DNA of 64,000 nt from Nitrogeniibacter sp050293885 (GTDB taxonomy: Bacteria > Pseudomonadota > Gammaproteobacteria > Burkholderiales > Rhodocyclaceae). A program made the position numbers and the translations under genes. Shown piece by piece: positions 1 to 7,637 of this stretch (the stretch's first letter is position 1; each line of letters begins with the position of its first letter). The stretch is taken from the NCBI GenBank assembly GCA_050293885.1, contig JBNKNO010000010.1, positions 1 through 64,000 on the forward strand, read 5' to 3'. The notes under the pieces are model-generated. The model searched no databases, was not told where the DNA came from, and saw nothing but the letters and a program-made list of their open reading frames with translations.

Positions 1-2
1 TG

Positions 3-191
3 GCGCGCCGCACCTTCTCGATCGTTCGGCAAAATCTGGTCTGGGCCTTTGGCTACAATGTGGTGGCGATCCCGTTGGCGGTAGCCGGCTGGGTTACGCC
101 CTGGATGGCCGGCATCGGCATGTCGGCCAGCTCCCTTCTCGTGGTGCTCAACGCCTTGCGTTTGCAGCGCCAAAAAAAGTCGGCGGCCTGA
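3..191 (+). CDS. ccoI: CcoI/FixI copper P-type ATPase, C-terminal fragment
   Basis: Partial gene entering from the left edge; only the last 62 residues are present. They read as the final two membrane helices of a P1B-type ATPase (motifs RQNLVWAFGYN, then VAIPLAVAGW and a closing MSASSLLVVLNALRL). The stop codon abuts the ccoS start at 192, which is the usual ccoI-ccoS order. CcoI supplies copper to the CuB site of cbb3 oxidase in the inner membrane. The catalytic domains are outside the window, so the call rests on the tail motif plus context. Confidence 0.85.
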   Translation, partial: ARRTFSIVRQNLVWAFGYNVVAIPLAVAGWVTPWMAGIGMSASSLLVVLNALRLQRQKKSAA

Positions 192-395
192 ATGGAAAGT
201 CTCTACCTGCTCATTCCCTTGTCTGTCCTGCTTGTGTTCGTGATCGGCTTCCTGTTCTGGTGGTCGGTTCGGCACGGGCAGTTTGACGACATGGAGGGGC
301 CGGCCTACCGCGTGCTCATGGACGACGACGACCCGAAGGCGGACAAGGAAGTCGCGTCGGCGCCGGCGGATGGGGATGGCCGCTCCCGCAGGTAG
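192..395 (+). CDS. ccoS: cbb3 oxidase maturation protein CcoS
   Basis: A 67-residue protein with one N-terminal membrane helix (about residues 5-25), then the family signature WWSVRHGQFDDMEGPAYRVLMDDD. CcoS/FixS is needed to insert heme and copper into cbb3 oxidase subunit I. The ATG follows the ccoI stop with no gap, so the two are co-translated. Length and motif are typical of the family. The variable Asp/Ala/Arg tail is unremarkable. Confidence 0.93.
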   Translation: MESLYLLIPLSVLLVFVIGFLFWWSVRHGQFDDMEGPAYRVLMDDDDPKADKEVASAPADGDGRSRR

Positions 396-439
396 CGAGC
401 TACCGCCGCTTCCTCTTATCCCGCTTGGGCATGGCGTCA

Positions 440-453
440 TTGATCCATATCAA
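440..453 (+). promoter_or_regulatory. FNR box 1 (perfect TTGAT-N4-ATCAA)
   Basis: TTGATCCATATCAA matches the FNR consensus at all ten specified bases. A -10-like CATACT lies at 475-480, exactly 35 bp from the box start, the same geometry as box 2. This puts a class II start near 487. Because a terminator follows at 564-591, the transcript should be short. Confidence 0.85.
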
Positions 454-486
454 TGTGCTTTGTGCGCAAATACTCATACTAGAGCC

Positions 487-591
487 ATGGTTTTTGGGGG
501 TTGGTCGCGACAAACGCGCGACGGGCGCCCGAGCAGGAAATCATGTCTCTCTGTTGGGGTTGGGGGTGCGTGCAGACGCACCCTTTTTTTT
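487..591 (+). ncRNA. candidate FNR-activated small RNA (about 105 nt)
   Basis: The 5' end is inferred from the class II spacing of FNR box 1 and the 3' end from an intrinsic terminator. No ORF with a Shine-Dalgarno site fits inside. It is functionally reminiscent of FnrS, the anaerobically induced sRNA of enterobacteria and Neisseria, but I see no sequence resemblance and make no homology claim. The exposed middle is G/U-rich with a UCUCUCUG tract. An alternative is a terminated leader of the downstream cco operon. Confidence 0.6.
564..591 (+). terminator. intrinsic terminator of candidate sRNA
   Basis: A perfect 7-bp stem GGGTGCG/CGCACCC (564-570 with 577-583), loop TGCAGA, then eight T residues (584-591). 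It is the strongest plus-strand terminator in the first 5 kb and lies upstream of ccoN rather than after a gene. Confidence 0.85.
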
Positions 592-665
592 GCCTTGAAT
601 TGGCCGGAGATGGGCATGACGGGCTTGGTCAGCCATCGTGCACTGCAATACAATGCAAAGCTGTA

Positions 666-679
666 TTGATCTGTATCAA
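666..679 (+). promoter_or_regulatory. FNR box 2 and ccoN promoter
   Basis: TTGATCTGTATCAA is a second perfect FNR box. The -10-like TATCCT sits at 701-706, again 35 bp from the box start, giving a predicted start near 713 and a leader of about 66 nt to ccoN. This fits the known low-oxygen induction of cbb3 oxidase by FNR. Confidence 0.88.
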
Positions 680-778
680 AAGGCTTCCCGGGGTCGCGCG
701 TATCCTTCGGTTCGATCGTCCCGGTATCGCGCCGAGACGCGGGGGGTTTAAAAGTTTTAAATCAAAGAGGTGACTCAC

Positions 779-2203
779 ATGCAATCGCAAGCGACTTACA
801 ACTATAAAGTCGTGCGCCAGTTCGCCGTGATGACGGTGGTTTGGGGTATTGTGGGCATGCTGGTCGGCGTTGTCGTCGCAGCACAGCTCGTATGGCCTGA
901 ACTGAATTTCGCCGAGTGGTTCCACTTCGGCCGACTGCGCCCGCTCCATACTAATGCCGTGATTTTTGCGTTTGGGGGTTGTGCCCTGTTCGCCACGTCG
1001 TACTACGTTGTACAGCGTACGAATCACACTCCGTTGTTTGCGCCCGGTCTGGCGGCCTTCACCTTCTGGGGTTGGCAGCTGATCATCCTGCTTGCGGCCA
1101 TCTCGCTGCCGCTGGGCTTCACCACCGGCAAGGAATACGCCGAGCTGGAGTGGCCGATCGACATTCTGATCACGGTCGTGTGGGTGTCCTACGCCATCGT
1201 GTTCTTCGGCACCATCGCCAAGCGCAAGACGTCCCACATCTACGTGGCCAACTGGTTCTACGGCGCCTTCATCATTGCCGTGGCGCTGCTGCACCTGGTC
1301 AACAGTGCAGAAATCCCGGTCGGCCTCACCAAGTCCTACTCCGCCTACGCGGGTGTGCAGGACGCCATGATTCAGTGGTGGTACGGCCACAACGCGGTGG
1401 GCTTCTTCCTGACCGCCGGCTTCCTGGGCATGATGTATTACTTCGTGCCGAAGCAGGCCGATCGCCCGGTCTACTCCTACCGCCTCTCGGTGGTGCACTT
1501 CTGGGCGCTGATCTTCACCTACATGTGGGCCGGTCCTCACCACCTGCACTACACGGCGCTGCCTGACTGGACCCAGTCCGTCGGCATGATCTTCTCGCTG
1601 ATTCTGTTGGCACCGAGCTGGGGCGGCATGATCAACGGCATCATGACGCTGTCGGGTGCCTGGCACAAACTGCGTACCGATCCGATCCTCAAGTTCCTGA
1701 TCACCTCGTTGTCCTTCTACGGCATGTCGACCTTCGAAGGTCCGATGATGTCGGTGAAAACCGTCAATGCGCTGTCGCACTACACCGACTGGACCGTCGG
1801 CCACGTGCATTCCGGCGCGTTGGGCTGGGTGGCCATGGTGTCGATCGGTGCCATGTACTACCTGCTGCCGCGCATGTACGGCAAGACCGAGATGTATTCC
1901 ACCAAGTTGATCACGACCCACTTCTGGATCGCGACCATCGGTGTGGTGCTGTACATCGCCTCCATGTGGATTGCCGGTGTGATGCAGGGCCTGATGTGGC
2001 GCGCTACCAACCCGGACGGCACGCTGACCTACTCTTTCGTTGAGTCGGTGAAAGCCAGCTACCCGTTCTGGTCGATCCGTCTGCTCGGCGGCGTGCTCTT
2101 CCTCGGCGGCATGCTCATCATGTTCTACAACATGGTGAAGACCATCGCCGGCCAGAAAGCCTATAGCGCACCTGTGGTAGCCCCGCAGGCGGCCCACGCC
2201 TAA
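779..2203 (+). CDS. ccoN: cbb3 cytochrome oxidase subunit I (CcoN)
   Basis: A 474-residue heme-copper oxidase catalytic subunit with about 12 membrane helices. Visible ligands include H57 in RPLHTNAVIFAFGG (low-spin heme b), YGHNAVGF and GPHHLHYT (CuB histidines), SYRLSVVHFW with the cross-linked Tyr region, and VGHVHSGALGW for the hemes. An in-frame GTG lies at 770, but ATG 779 has AGAGG about 8 nt upstream and is preferred. First gene of ccoNOQP, under FNR box 2. It reduces oxygen with very high affinity and pumps protons. Confidence 0.97.
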   Translation: MQSQATYNYKVVRQFAVMTVVWGIVGMLVGVVVAAQLVWPELNFAEWFHFGRLRPLHTNAVIFAFGGCALFATSYYVVQRTNHTPLFAPGLAAFTFWGWQLIILLAAISLPLGFTTGKEYAELEWPIDILITVVWVSYAIVFFGTIAKRKTSHIYVANWFYGAFIIAVALLHLVNSAEIPVGLTKSYSAYAGVQDAMIQWWYGHNAVGFFLTAGFLGMMYYFVPKQADRPVYSYRLSVVHFWALIFTYMWAGPHHLHYTALPDWTQSVGMIFSLILLAPSWGGMINGIMTLSGAWHKLRTDPILKFLITSLSFYGMSTFEGPMMSVKTVNALSHYTDWTVGHVHSGALGWVAMVSIGAMYYLLPRMYGKTEMYSTKLITTHFWIATIGVVLYIASMWIAGVMQGLMWRATNPDGTLTYSFVESVKASYPFWSIRLLGGVLFLGGMLIMFYNMVKTIAGQKAYSAPVVAPQAAHA

Positions 2204-2218
2204 TTCCAGGAGACGAAA

Positions 2219-2839
2219 ATGGCTCAATCGAAGCATGAGTTTATCGAGCGCAGTGTCGCCTGGATGATTGTCCTGACACTGCTGACAGTGAGTGTGGGCG
2301 GTCTGGTCGAGATCGTGCCGCTCTTCTTCCAGAAATCCACGACGACGCCGGCCAACGAGTTGGTCAAGCCGTACGATCCGCTGCGTCTGGCGGGACGCGA
2401 CATCTATATCCGCGAAGGCTGCTACAACTGCCACTCGCAGATGATTCGTCCGTTCCGTGCCGAGACCGAACGCTATGGTCACTACTCCGTGGCGGGCGAG
2501 TTCGTGTATGACCACCCCTTCCAGTGGGGGTCCAAGCGCACCGGGCCCGATCTGGCCCGTGTGGGTGCTCGCTACTCCGACGAATGGCACCGGGTTCACC
2601 TGAACAACCCGCGTGACGTGGTGCCCGAGTCGAACATGCCGGCATTCCCTTGGCTTGAGCGCCCGGTTGCCAGCGCAGACATCGAAGACAAGATGCGTGC
2701 GTTGAACATGGTTGGTCTCAAGAAATATTCGGATGAAGAAATCGCTGGCGCCAAGGCTGCCCTTGAGGGCAAGACCGAGATGGACGCTGTGATTGCTTAC
2801 CTGCAGGGGCTCGGTCTCGCGCTCCAGAACGTGCAGTGA
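2219..2839 (+). CDS. ccoO: cbb3 oxidase monoheme cytochrome c subunit (CcoO)
   Basis: 206 residues with one N-terminal membrane anchor (about 13-35), then the heme c motif CYNCH at residues 68-72 followed by QMIRPFRAE. The axial Met is in the later ESNMPAFPWL segment. It follows ccoN after 15 bp with a good AGGAGA ribosome site. It carries electrons from CcoP to CcoN on the periplasmic face. Length is normal. Confidence 0.97.
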   Translation: MAQSKHEFIERSVAWMIVLTLLTVSVGGLVEIVPLFFQKSTTTPANELVKPYDPLRLAGRDIYIREGCYNCHSQMIRPFRAETERYGHYSVAGEFVYDHPFQWGSKRTGPDLARVGARYSDEWHRVHLNNPRDVVPESNMPAFPWLERPVASADIEDKMRALNMVGLKKYSDEEIAGAKAALEGKTEMDAVIAYLQGLGLALQNVQ

Positions 2840-2856
2840 TTGGGTGAGGTTGCGCC

Positions 2857-3039
2857 GTGGATATCAACGATATGCGTTCCATCCTGACATTGCTGGCCTT
2901 GCTGTGCTTCCTGGGCATTTGTGTCTGGGCTTACAGCAAGTCGGCAAAGAAGGGATTCGACGAGGCGGCGCTACTGCCCTTTACCGATGAAGATCCGCCC
3001 GCCGGGCAACACGCCGACGGGCAACGGAAGGAAGGATAA
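2857..3039 (+). CDS. ccoQ: cbb3 oxidase small subunit CcoQ
   Basis: A 60-residue one-helix membrane protein (helix about residues 7-24) with the family ending LLPFTDEDPP. A GTG start at 2857 (MDINDMRS) is used because GTGAGG lies upstream; ATG 2872 is an alternative. CcoQ stabilises the cbb3 complex. It lies between ccoO and ccoP as expected. Confidence 0.9.
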   Translation: MDINDMRSILTLLALLCFLGICVWAYSKSAKKGFDEAALLPFTDEDPPAGQHADGQRKEG

Positions 3040-3043
3040 GAAA

Positions 3044-3952
3044 ATGGCTGACTTCGTTAGCGGCTTCTGGAACGGTTACGTCATGGTCCTGCTGGGCCTG
3101 AGTCTCGCGTTCTGTTTGTTCATCCTCGTGTCCAACATGGGCAAGGGGGCCAAGAAGGGCGAAGAGGTGGAACTGCACGGTCACGTGTGGGATGAAACCC
3201 TCGCCGAGTACAACAATCCGCTGCCCCAGTGGTGGATGTATCTGTTCTGGATTACGGTGATTTTCGCCATCGTGTATCTGGTGGCATATCCGGGTTTCGG
3301 AAACTTCAAAGGGATGCTGGGCTGGTCCTCCCAAGGGCAGTACGACGGTGAAATCGTCAAGGCCGACGAGAAATACGCGCCCATCTTCAAGAAGTTTGCG
3401 GACATGGATCTGAAGGCCGTTGCTGCCGATCCGGAAGCCAAGGCCATGGGCCAACGTCTGTTCCTGACCTACTGCGCGCAGTGTCACGGTTCCGACGCAC
3501 GGGGCGCCAAGGGCTTCCCCAATCTGACCGACAACGATTGGCTGTATGGCGGTGAGCCGGACACCATCAAGACCACGATTCTCGGTGGTCGTCAGGGGAT
3601 CATGCCGCCGTTCGGGCCGGCCCTCGGCGCAGATGGCGTTGAAGACGTGGCCAACTACGTTCGTTCCCTCTCCGGTCTGGCCAACGATTCGCTTCGTGCC
3701 CAGCGTGGTCAGGAGTTGTTTGCGCAGAACTGCGCGGCCTGCCACGGTCCGGACGCAAAGGGGATGGCGGCCATTGGTGCGCCGAATCTGACCGACGAGA
3801 CCTGGCTGTATGGCTCGTCCAAGACGACCATCATGGAAACCGTGACCAATGGTCGCAGCAACAAGATGCCGACGTTCGAAGCCTTCCTCGGCAACGACAA
3901 GGTGCATCTGCTGGCAGCCTACGTGTATGGCCTGTCCAACGAAGCCAAGTAA
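3044..3952 (+). CDS. ccoP: cbb3 oxidase diheme cytochrome c subunit (CcoP)
   Basis: 302 residues with two N-terminal membrane helices (about 10-30 and 62-82). Two cytochrome c domains follow, with heme motifs CAQCH (144-148) and CAACH (230-234) and Met ligands in GIMPPFG and NKMPTFE. The open frame extends further upstream, but ATG 3044 has an AAGGA site and begins the conserved MADFVSGFW. It is the electron entry subunit. Last gene before a strong terminator. Confidence 0.97.
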   Translation: MADFVSGFWNGYVMVLLGLSLAFCLFILVSNMGKGAKKGEEVELHGHVWDETLAEYNNPLPQWWMYLFWITVIFAIVYLVAYPGFGNFKGMLGWSSQGQYDGEIVKADEKYAPIFKKFADMDLKAVAADPEAKAMGQRLFLTYCAQCHGSDARGAKGFPNLTDNDWLYGGEPDTIKTTILGGRQGIMPPFGPALGADGVEDVANYVRSLSGLANDSLRAQRGQELFAQNCAACHGPDAKGMAAIGAPNLTDETWLYGSSKTTIMETVTNGRSNKMPTFEAFLGNDKVHLLAAYVYGLSNEAK

Positions 3953-3973
3953 GCCGCGTTGTGACTGACAAGG

Positions 3974-4002
3974 TATCCCCGGGCGTGTCCCGGGGATATT
4001 TT
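3974..4002 (+). terminator. intrinsic terminator after ccoNOQP
   Basis: A 10-bp stem TATCCCCGGG/CCCGGGGATA with loop CGTGT, followed by TTTT. It lies 22 bp after the ccoP stop and separates the structural operon from ccoG. Confidence 0.85.
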
Positions 4003-4037
4003 GAGCTAGAATATTAGCATTTACTTATAAGACGATT

Positions 4038-5471
4038 ATGAGCGACCCAGCCCCCCAAGCGACGCGTAACCAGAGCGCGGTCGACGCGCAGGAAACCGAA
4101 CTCTACGAGGCGCACAAGAAAATCTATGTGCGCATGACGAGTGGCTTGTTTGCGAACTGGCGGTGGGTGCTGGTCTGGTTCACGCAATTGCTGTTCTATG
4201 GACTGCCTTGGCTGATCTGGAATGGGCGCCAGGCGGTGCTGTTCCATCTCGTCGAACGCAAGTTCTATATTTTTGGTTGGGTGTTCTGGCCGCAGGATGT
4301 GTTTTTCCTCGCCATCCTGCTGATCATTTCCGCCTATGGGCTGTTCTTCTTCACGGCGATCGCGGGGCGATTGTGGTGTGGCTATGCGTGTCCGCAGACG
4401 GTCTATACCGAGATCTTTCTCTGGATCGAGCAAAAGATCGAAGGGGATCGCAACAAGCGGATGAAGCTCGACAAGGCGCCGATGAGCGCGCGCAAGCTCG
4501 GCTTGAAGAGTCTGAAGTACTTTGTATGGGCCGTGGTTGCCCTGTGGACCGGCTTTACCTTCGTCGGCTACTTCACGCCCATCCATGAGCTTGTTGCCTC
4601 GGTGCCGAGCCTCGGCTTCGGATCCTGGGAAATATTCTGGATCCTCTTTTACGGCAGTTTCACCTACCTGTTTGCGGGCGTGATGCGCGAGCAGGTGTGC
4701 AAGTACATGTGTCCCTATGCCCGTTTTCAAGGGGTGATGTTCGATCCCGATACGCTCATCATCACCTATGACGAAGAGCGGGGCGAGCCACGAGGCGCCC
4801 GCAAGAAAGGGGTTGAACCCAACTCGGTCGGCAAGGGCGATTGTGTCGATTGCGGCATCTGCGTGCAGGTGTGTCCGACGGGTATCGACATTCGCCAGGG
4901 CTTGCAATACGAGTGCATCGGCTGCGCGGCCTGTATCGATGCTTGCGACCAGGTGATGGACAAGATGAACTATTCGCGTGGGCTCATCCGCTATTCCACC
5001 GAAAACGCGATCAAGAAGCATTGGGGTGGCAAGGAGATCTTTGCGCATGTCATGCGACCGCGTACGTTGATCTATGGCGGCATTCTGGTCCTCATCTCCA
5101 TCGCGTTTGTGTGGGGGCTGGCGACGCGCGAGCCGCTGCGGGTGGATATCATCCGTGACCGTACGACGCTTGCACGGGAGGTTGCAGGGGGCAACATCGA
5201 GAATGTGTACCGTTTGCAGGTCATGAACATGTCCGAGGCGCCTAGAACTTTCGATATCTCGGTGTCAGGGCTTGACGGTATCTCGCTTGGGAATTTCGAT
5301 GGTGTCATCGAAGTCGAACCGGCGACTACCCAGGCGGTGACGCTACAGGTTCAGGTGCCGGTCGATGTGGGCGTGCCGGGGTCGTCGAACCCGATATTCT
5401 TCAACGTGACCGCGCGCGATGATGGCAAAATTGCGGTCAAAGAAAAATCCACCTTCCTTTTGCCCCGATGA
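4038..5471 (+). CDS. ccoG: cbb3 assembly iron-sulfur membrane protein CcoG
   Basis: 477 residues of the CcoG/FixG/RdxA family. Several N-terminal helices carry CGYACPQTVYTEIFLWIEQ and CKYMCPYARFQ. A 2x[4Fe-4S] ferredoxin domain follows (CVDCGICVQVCPTGID and CIGCAACIDACD, about residues 272-310), then another helix and a C-terminal Ig-like periplasmic domain. CcoG is known as a cupric reductase supplying Cu(I) for cbb3 biogenesis. The ATG at 4038 gives the standard length. It overlaps ccoH by 4 bp. Confidence 0.95.
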   Translation: MSDPAPQATRNQSAVDAQETELYEAHKKIYVRMTSGLFANWRWVLVWFTQLLFYGLPWLIWNGRQAVLFHLVERKFYIFGWVFWPQDVFFLAILLIISAYGLFFFTAIAGRLWCGYACPQTVYTEIFLWIEQKIEGDRNKRMKLDKAPMSARKLGLKSLKYFVWAVVALWTGFTFVGYFTPIHELVASVPSLGFGSWEIFWILFYGSFTYLFAGVMREQVCKYMCPYARFQGVMFDPDTLIITYDEERGEPRGARKKGVEPNSVGKGDCVDCGICVQVCPTGIDIRQGLQYECIGCAACIDACDQVMDKMNYSRGLIRYSTENAIKKHWGGKEIFAHVMRPRTLIYGGILVLISIAFVWGLATREPLRVDIIRDRTTLAREVAGGNIENVYRLQVMNMSEAPRTFDISVSGLDGISLGNFDGVIEVEPATTQAVTLQVQVPVDVGVPGSSNPIFFNVTARDDGKIAVKEKSTFLLPR

Positions 5472-5980
5472 GCACGCACGCAATGACCGCAAGTAAAACA
5501 GTCTGGTATCGCCAGGCGTGGCCCTGGTTTCTGATCGCATTGCCAGCGACGGCAGTCGTGGCGGGGTTCATCACCTTGTGGTTCGCCGTGACCTCGAATG
5601 ACGGGCTGGTTGTGGATGATTACTACAAGCAGGGCCTGGCGATTCAGAAGACCATGGCCCGCGGTGTCGAGGCGGCTCGGCTGGGGCTTGAAGCTGACGT
5701 TGCAATCAGCGCGGAGCAGGTGTCGGTGCGCTTGAACAGCCGCCAGGGCGCAGCATTGCCTGAGGCACTTTTCGTTTCGATCACGCATCCCACACGCAGC
5801 CACATGGATCAGCATGTTGCGTTGGTGGGTAGCAATGGTGTTTACACGGCCCGGATTCAGCCCCTGCAGACAGGGCGCTGGCATCTGGTGCTCGAAGACG
5901 AGTCCCGCGCATGGCGCATGACCGGGACCATCCATCTCCCGACAGAGACACAAGTGAGGTTGATTCCTCCGGACAATTAG
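5468..5980 (+). CDS. ccoH: FixH/CcoH family cbb3 assembly protein
   Basis: 170 residues with one N-terminal membrane helix (about 18-40), then the FixH signature NDGLVVDDYYKQGLAI and an extracytoplasmic beta domain. The ATG overlaps the ccoG stop (ATGA), indicating coupled translation. CcoH is a late cbb3 assembly factor. Two mini membrane-protein genes follow. Confidence 0.9.
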   Translation: MSTHAMTASKTVWYRQAWPWFLIALPATAVVAGFITLWFAVTSNDGLVVDDYYKQGLAIQKTMARGVEAARLGLEADVAISAEQVSVRLNSRQGAALPEALFVSITHPTRSHMDQHVALVGSNGVYTARIQPLQTGRWHLVLEDESRAWRMTGTIHLPTETQVRLIPPDN

Positions 5981-6000
5981 TCAGACCAAGGAGATGCGTT

Positions 6001-6141
6001 ATGGCACTGCAAGAGCTTTTCACGACGGATATCGGGCTGCTTAGCGTCTTTACCATCGGTTTTGTGGTGGTGATGGCGGTCTACCTCTACCGCTATGTCA
6101 AACAGCACATGCGCGAGGACGAGCAGTTGCACGGACATTAA
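6001..6141 (+). CDS. DUF3149 mini membrane protein
   Basis: 46 residues: MALQELFTTDIGLLS, one membrane helix (about 12-34) and a basic KQHMRED tail. This matches my recollection of DUF3149, a small betaproteobacterial family of unknown function. The start is set by an excellent AAGGAG site 7 nt before ATG 6001. It is the third gene of the ccoGH transcript, so a link to cbb3 biogenesis is plausible but only inferred from position. Confidence 0.8.
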   Translation: MALQELFTTDIGLLSVFTIGFVVVMAVYLYRYVKQHMREDEQLHGH

Positions 6142-6175
6142 CTTCCGCAAGGCGCGGATCAGGAGAGTGAGTGCA

Positions 6176-6409
6176 ATGATGAAGTTGATTCAGGTGTTGT
6201 GGCCATCGTTTCTGATCGCCGGCGTGGCTGAAGGATTGTTCTTCACCATCGTTGATCCGCAGCAACTCTACTTGTTTGGAGAGCCGGTGGACTATTCCGC
6301 GCTGGCGACCTATTCCATCGGTTTCTTCGCTTTCTGGCTGGTTTGTGCGGCATCGAGTCTGACGACGGTGTTTTTGCAAACGTCGGCGCAGGATCTCAAT
6401 CGACAGTAA
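6176..6409 (+). CDS. small two-helix membrane protein, function unknown
   Basis: 77 residues, MMKLIQVLWPSFLIAG..., with two hydrophobic helices (about 7-28 and 46-66) joined by a short loop IVDPQQLYLFGEPVDYS. ATG 6176 is preferred because AGGAGAG ends 8 nt upstream. It appears co-transcribed with ccoGH and the DUF3149 gene. I do not recognise a named family. It converges on the hemerythrin gene 34 bp away. Confidence 0.75.
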   Translation: MMKLIQVLWPSFLIAGVAEGLFFTIVDPQQLYLFGEPVDYSALATYSIGFFAFWLVCAASSLTTVFLQTSAQDLNRQ

Positions 6410-6443
6410 GTCGAGCGGCCCGCCGATGCGTGCGTGATGCGCG

Positions 6444-7025
6444 TCAAGCGCGGTTTTGCTTCGCCTTGTTTTCGGCGAGTCGGGTGACTTGCTCGAGGAG
6501 CGCAGCGAGATCTTCCTGACGGGAGACCGTATAGGCCGGGTCGTCATTTTCGTCGAATGCCTGGCCCATCTGGCGCCAGTCTTCCTCGGTCAGATGCTCG
6601 CGCGCGAGCGGTAGCAGCAGCTTCTCTTCCATCGCCATGTGCTGCCACATCGCGTCGGAATACTGATCGACGGCGCTGGCGAAGGCCGCCAGAGACCCGG
6701 TCTCGCCATTCTCGAAGTCTTCCAGCCGCTCGTGCAGGCGGGCCACCAGGCCTTCCGTTCGCAGGTGCTGCTTCTCCAGTTCATCGAGCACCTTGTCTGC
6801 GGCGTGCGTGCGTTCGCGCAATTTGGAAAAAAGAAAGGTGTCTTCCTTGGGGTGGTGTCGCTTCTCGGGATAGGCGTCGATGTAGTAGAGCATGGCCCTG
6901 AGCGCCTTGAAGTCGCACTGACCGCCGTTCGTGCGGGCTTCGTTGAGCAGATGCTTGAGGCCATGCACGATCGCTTTGAGCGAACGATGCTCCTCGACAA
7001 TGGTGGCGATGGCGTCAGCGCTCAT
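6444..7025 (-). CDS. hemerythrin HHE-domain protein
   Basis: 193 residues, all-helical, with the di-iron pattern H in IVEEHRSLKAIVHGL, HHPKEDTFLF, and a late QHMAMEEKLLLPLA plus AREHL. Hemerythrins of this type bind O2 or NO, or protect or repair iron centres. The frame stays open upstream into uspA, but ATG 7025 begins the conserved domain. It lies 13 bp after uspA on the same strand and is probably co-transcribed from the FNR-like promoter at 7542-7555. One of three hemerythrins here. Confidence 0.9.
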   Translation of the reverse strand: MSADAIATIVEEHRSLKAIVHGLKHLLNEARTNGGQCDFKALRAMLYYIDAYPEKRHHPKEDTFLFSKLRERTHAADKVLDELEKQHLRTEGLVARLHERLEDFENGETGSLAAFASAVDQYSDAMWQHMAMEEKLLLPLAREHLTEEDWRQMGQAFDENDDPAYTVSRQEDLAALLEQVTRLAENKAKQNRA

Positions 7026-7038
7026 TGCAGACGTCCGT

Positions 7039-7482
7039 TCAGCGGTAGACGAGCACGGGGATGCGCGTGTGCGTGAGCACCTTGTGGGTCTCGCTGCCCA
7101 ACAACAGGCTGGCCAGTCCGCGGCGGCCGTGCGAGGCCATGAAGATGAGATCGCAGCCATGCTGCTCGGCGGCTTCGATGATGGCTTCGTAGGGCACTTC
7201 ACTCACATTGGTATCGGTGTCGCAGACAACGCCAACCGCCTCGGCTTTTGCCCGGGCATTGTCGAGAATGCGCGCGGCTTCCTGCGCGGCGCCTTTGGCG
7301 AACTGTTCTGGGGTGGTCGGGTCGATGAGTGCGCCCTCGCCGTATATCGGCATGGGGAAGTCCGGCTGCGCATAGTAGAACGTGACGCGCGCATCGGTCT
7401 CCTTGGCGAAGCTGATGGCGCGATTGACGGTCGCCTCGGAAAGATCGGAACCGTCGGTGGGTACGAGCAGGTGCTTGAACAT
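7039..7482 (-). CDS. universal stress protein, UspA family
   Basis: 147 residues with the N-terminal LVPTDGSDLSE. The C-terminal nucleotide motif is ASHGRRGLASLLLGS: it keeps G-x9-GS but has Ala at the first Gly of the G-2x-G-9x-G(S/T) ATP signature. Strong AGGAG ribosome site 7 nt before ATG 7482. A perfect TATAAT (7517-7512, minus) and an FNR-like box lie upstream, matching low-oxygen induction of many Usp genes. Upstream partner of the hemerythrin gene. Confidence 0.93.
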   Translation of the reverse strand: MFKHLLVPTDGSDLSEATVNRAISFAKETDARVTFYYAQPDFPMPIYGEGALIDPTTPEQFAKGAAQEAARILDNARAKAEAVGVVCDTDTNVSEVPYEAIIEAAEQHGCDLIFMASHGRRGLASLLLGSETHKVLTHTRIPVLVYR

Positions 7483-7511
7483 GGTGCGACTCCTGAGGGG
7501 GTGCCTGACCG

Positions 7512-7517
7512 ATTATA
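7512..7517 (-). promoter_or_regulatory. -10 element of uspA-hemerythrin promoter
   Basis: TATAAT on the minus strand, predicting a start near 7505 and a 23-nt leader. The FNR-like box centre lies at about -43.5 from that start. Confidence 0.7.
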
Positions 7518-7541
7518 GTCGCCGATGTATTCGGACGGCGA

Positions 7542-7555
7542 TTGACGATGATCAA
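7542..7555. promoter_or_regulatory. FNR-like box shared by uspA and phaC
   Basis: TTGACGATGATCAA is one base from the FNR palindrome. On the plus strand a -10-like CACAAT lies at 7577-7582, exactly 35 bp from the box start, as for ccoN. On the minus strand TATAAT lies 38 bp away. One site could therefore serve both divergent genes. Confidence 0.65.
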
Positions 7556-7637
7556 ACTCTGGCCGGGTGTGCCGCGCACAATGCCAGCTAGGTAGGGTGT
7601 GGTGAAGCAATGGCGTTCGAACGGGAGAGACCTTTCG

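Larger units (their letters stand above)
396..778. other. 383-bp regulatory interval between ccoS and ccoN
   Basis: No protein gene is supported here; the short open frames lack ribosome sites and recognisable content. It holds, in order, an FNR box (440-453) with a -10, a candidate small RNA (about 487-591) ending in a strong intrinsic terminator, a second FNR box (666-679) with a -10, and the ccoN leader. Each part is listed separately. Confidence 0.8.

Noticed and set aside
283..773. Two short open frames in the ccoS-ccoN gap as small proteins
   Set aside because: No ribosome sites, and both run through the FNR box or terminator; better explained as regulatory DNA and an sRNA.
629..2599. 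656-codon open frame antisense to ccoN-ccoO
   Set aside because: Shadow frame of high-GC genes; His/Arg-rich composition, no ribosome site, no family likeness.
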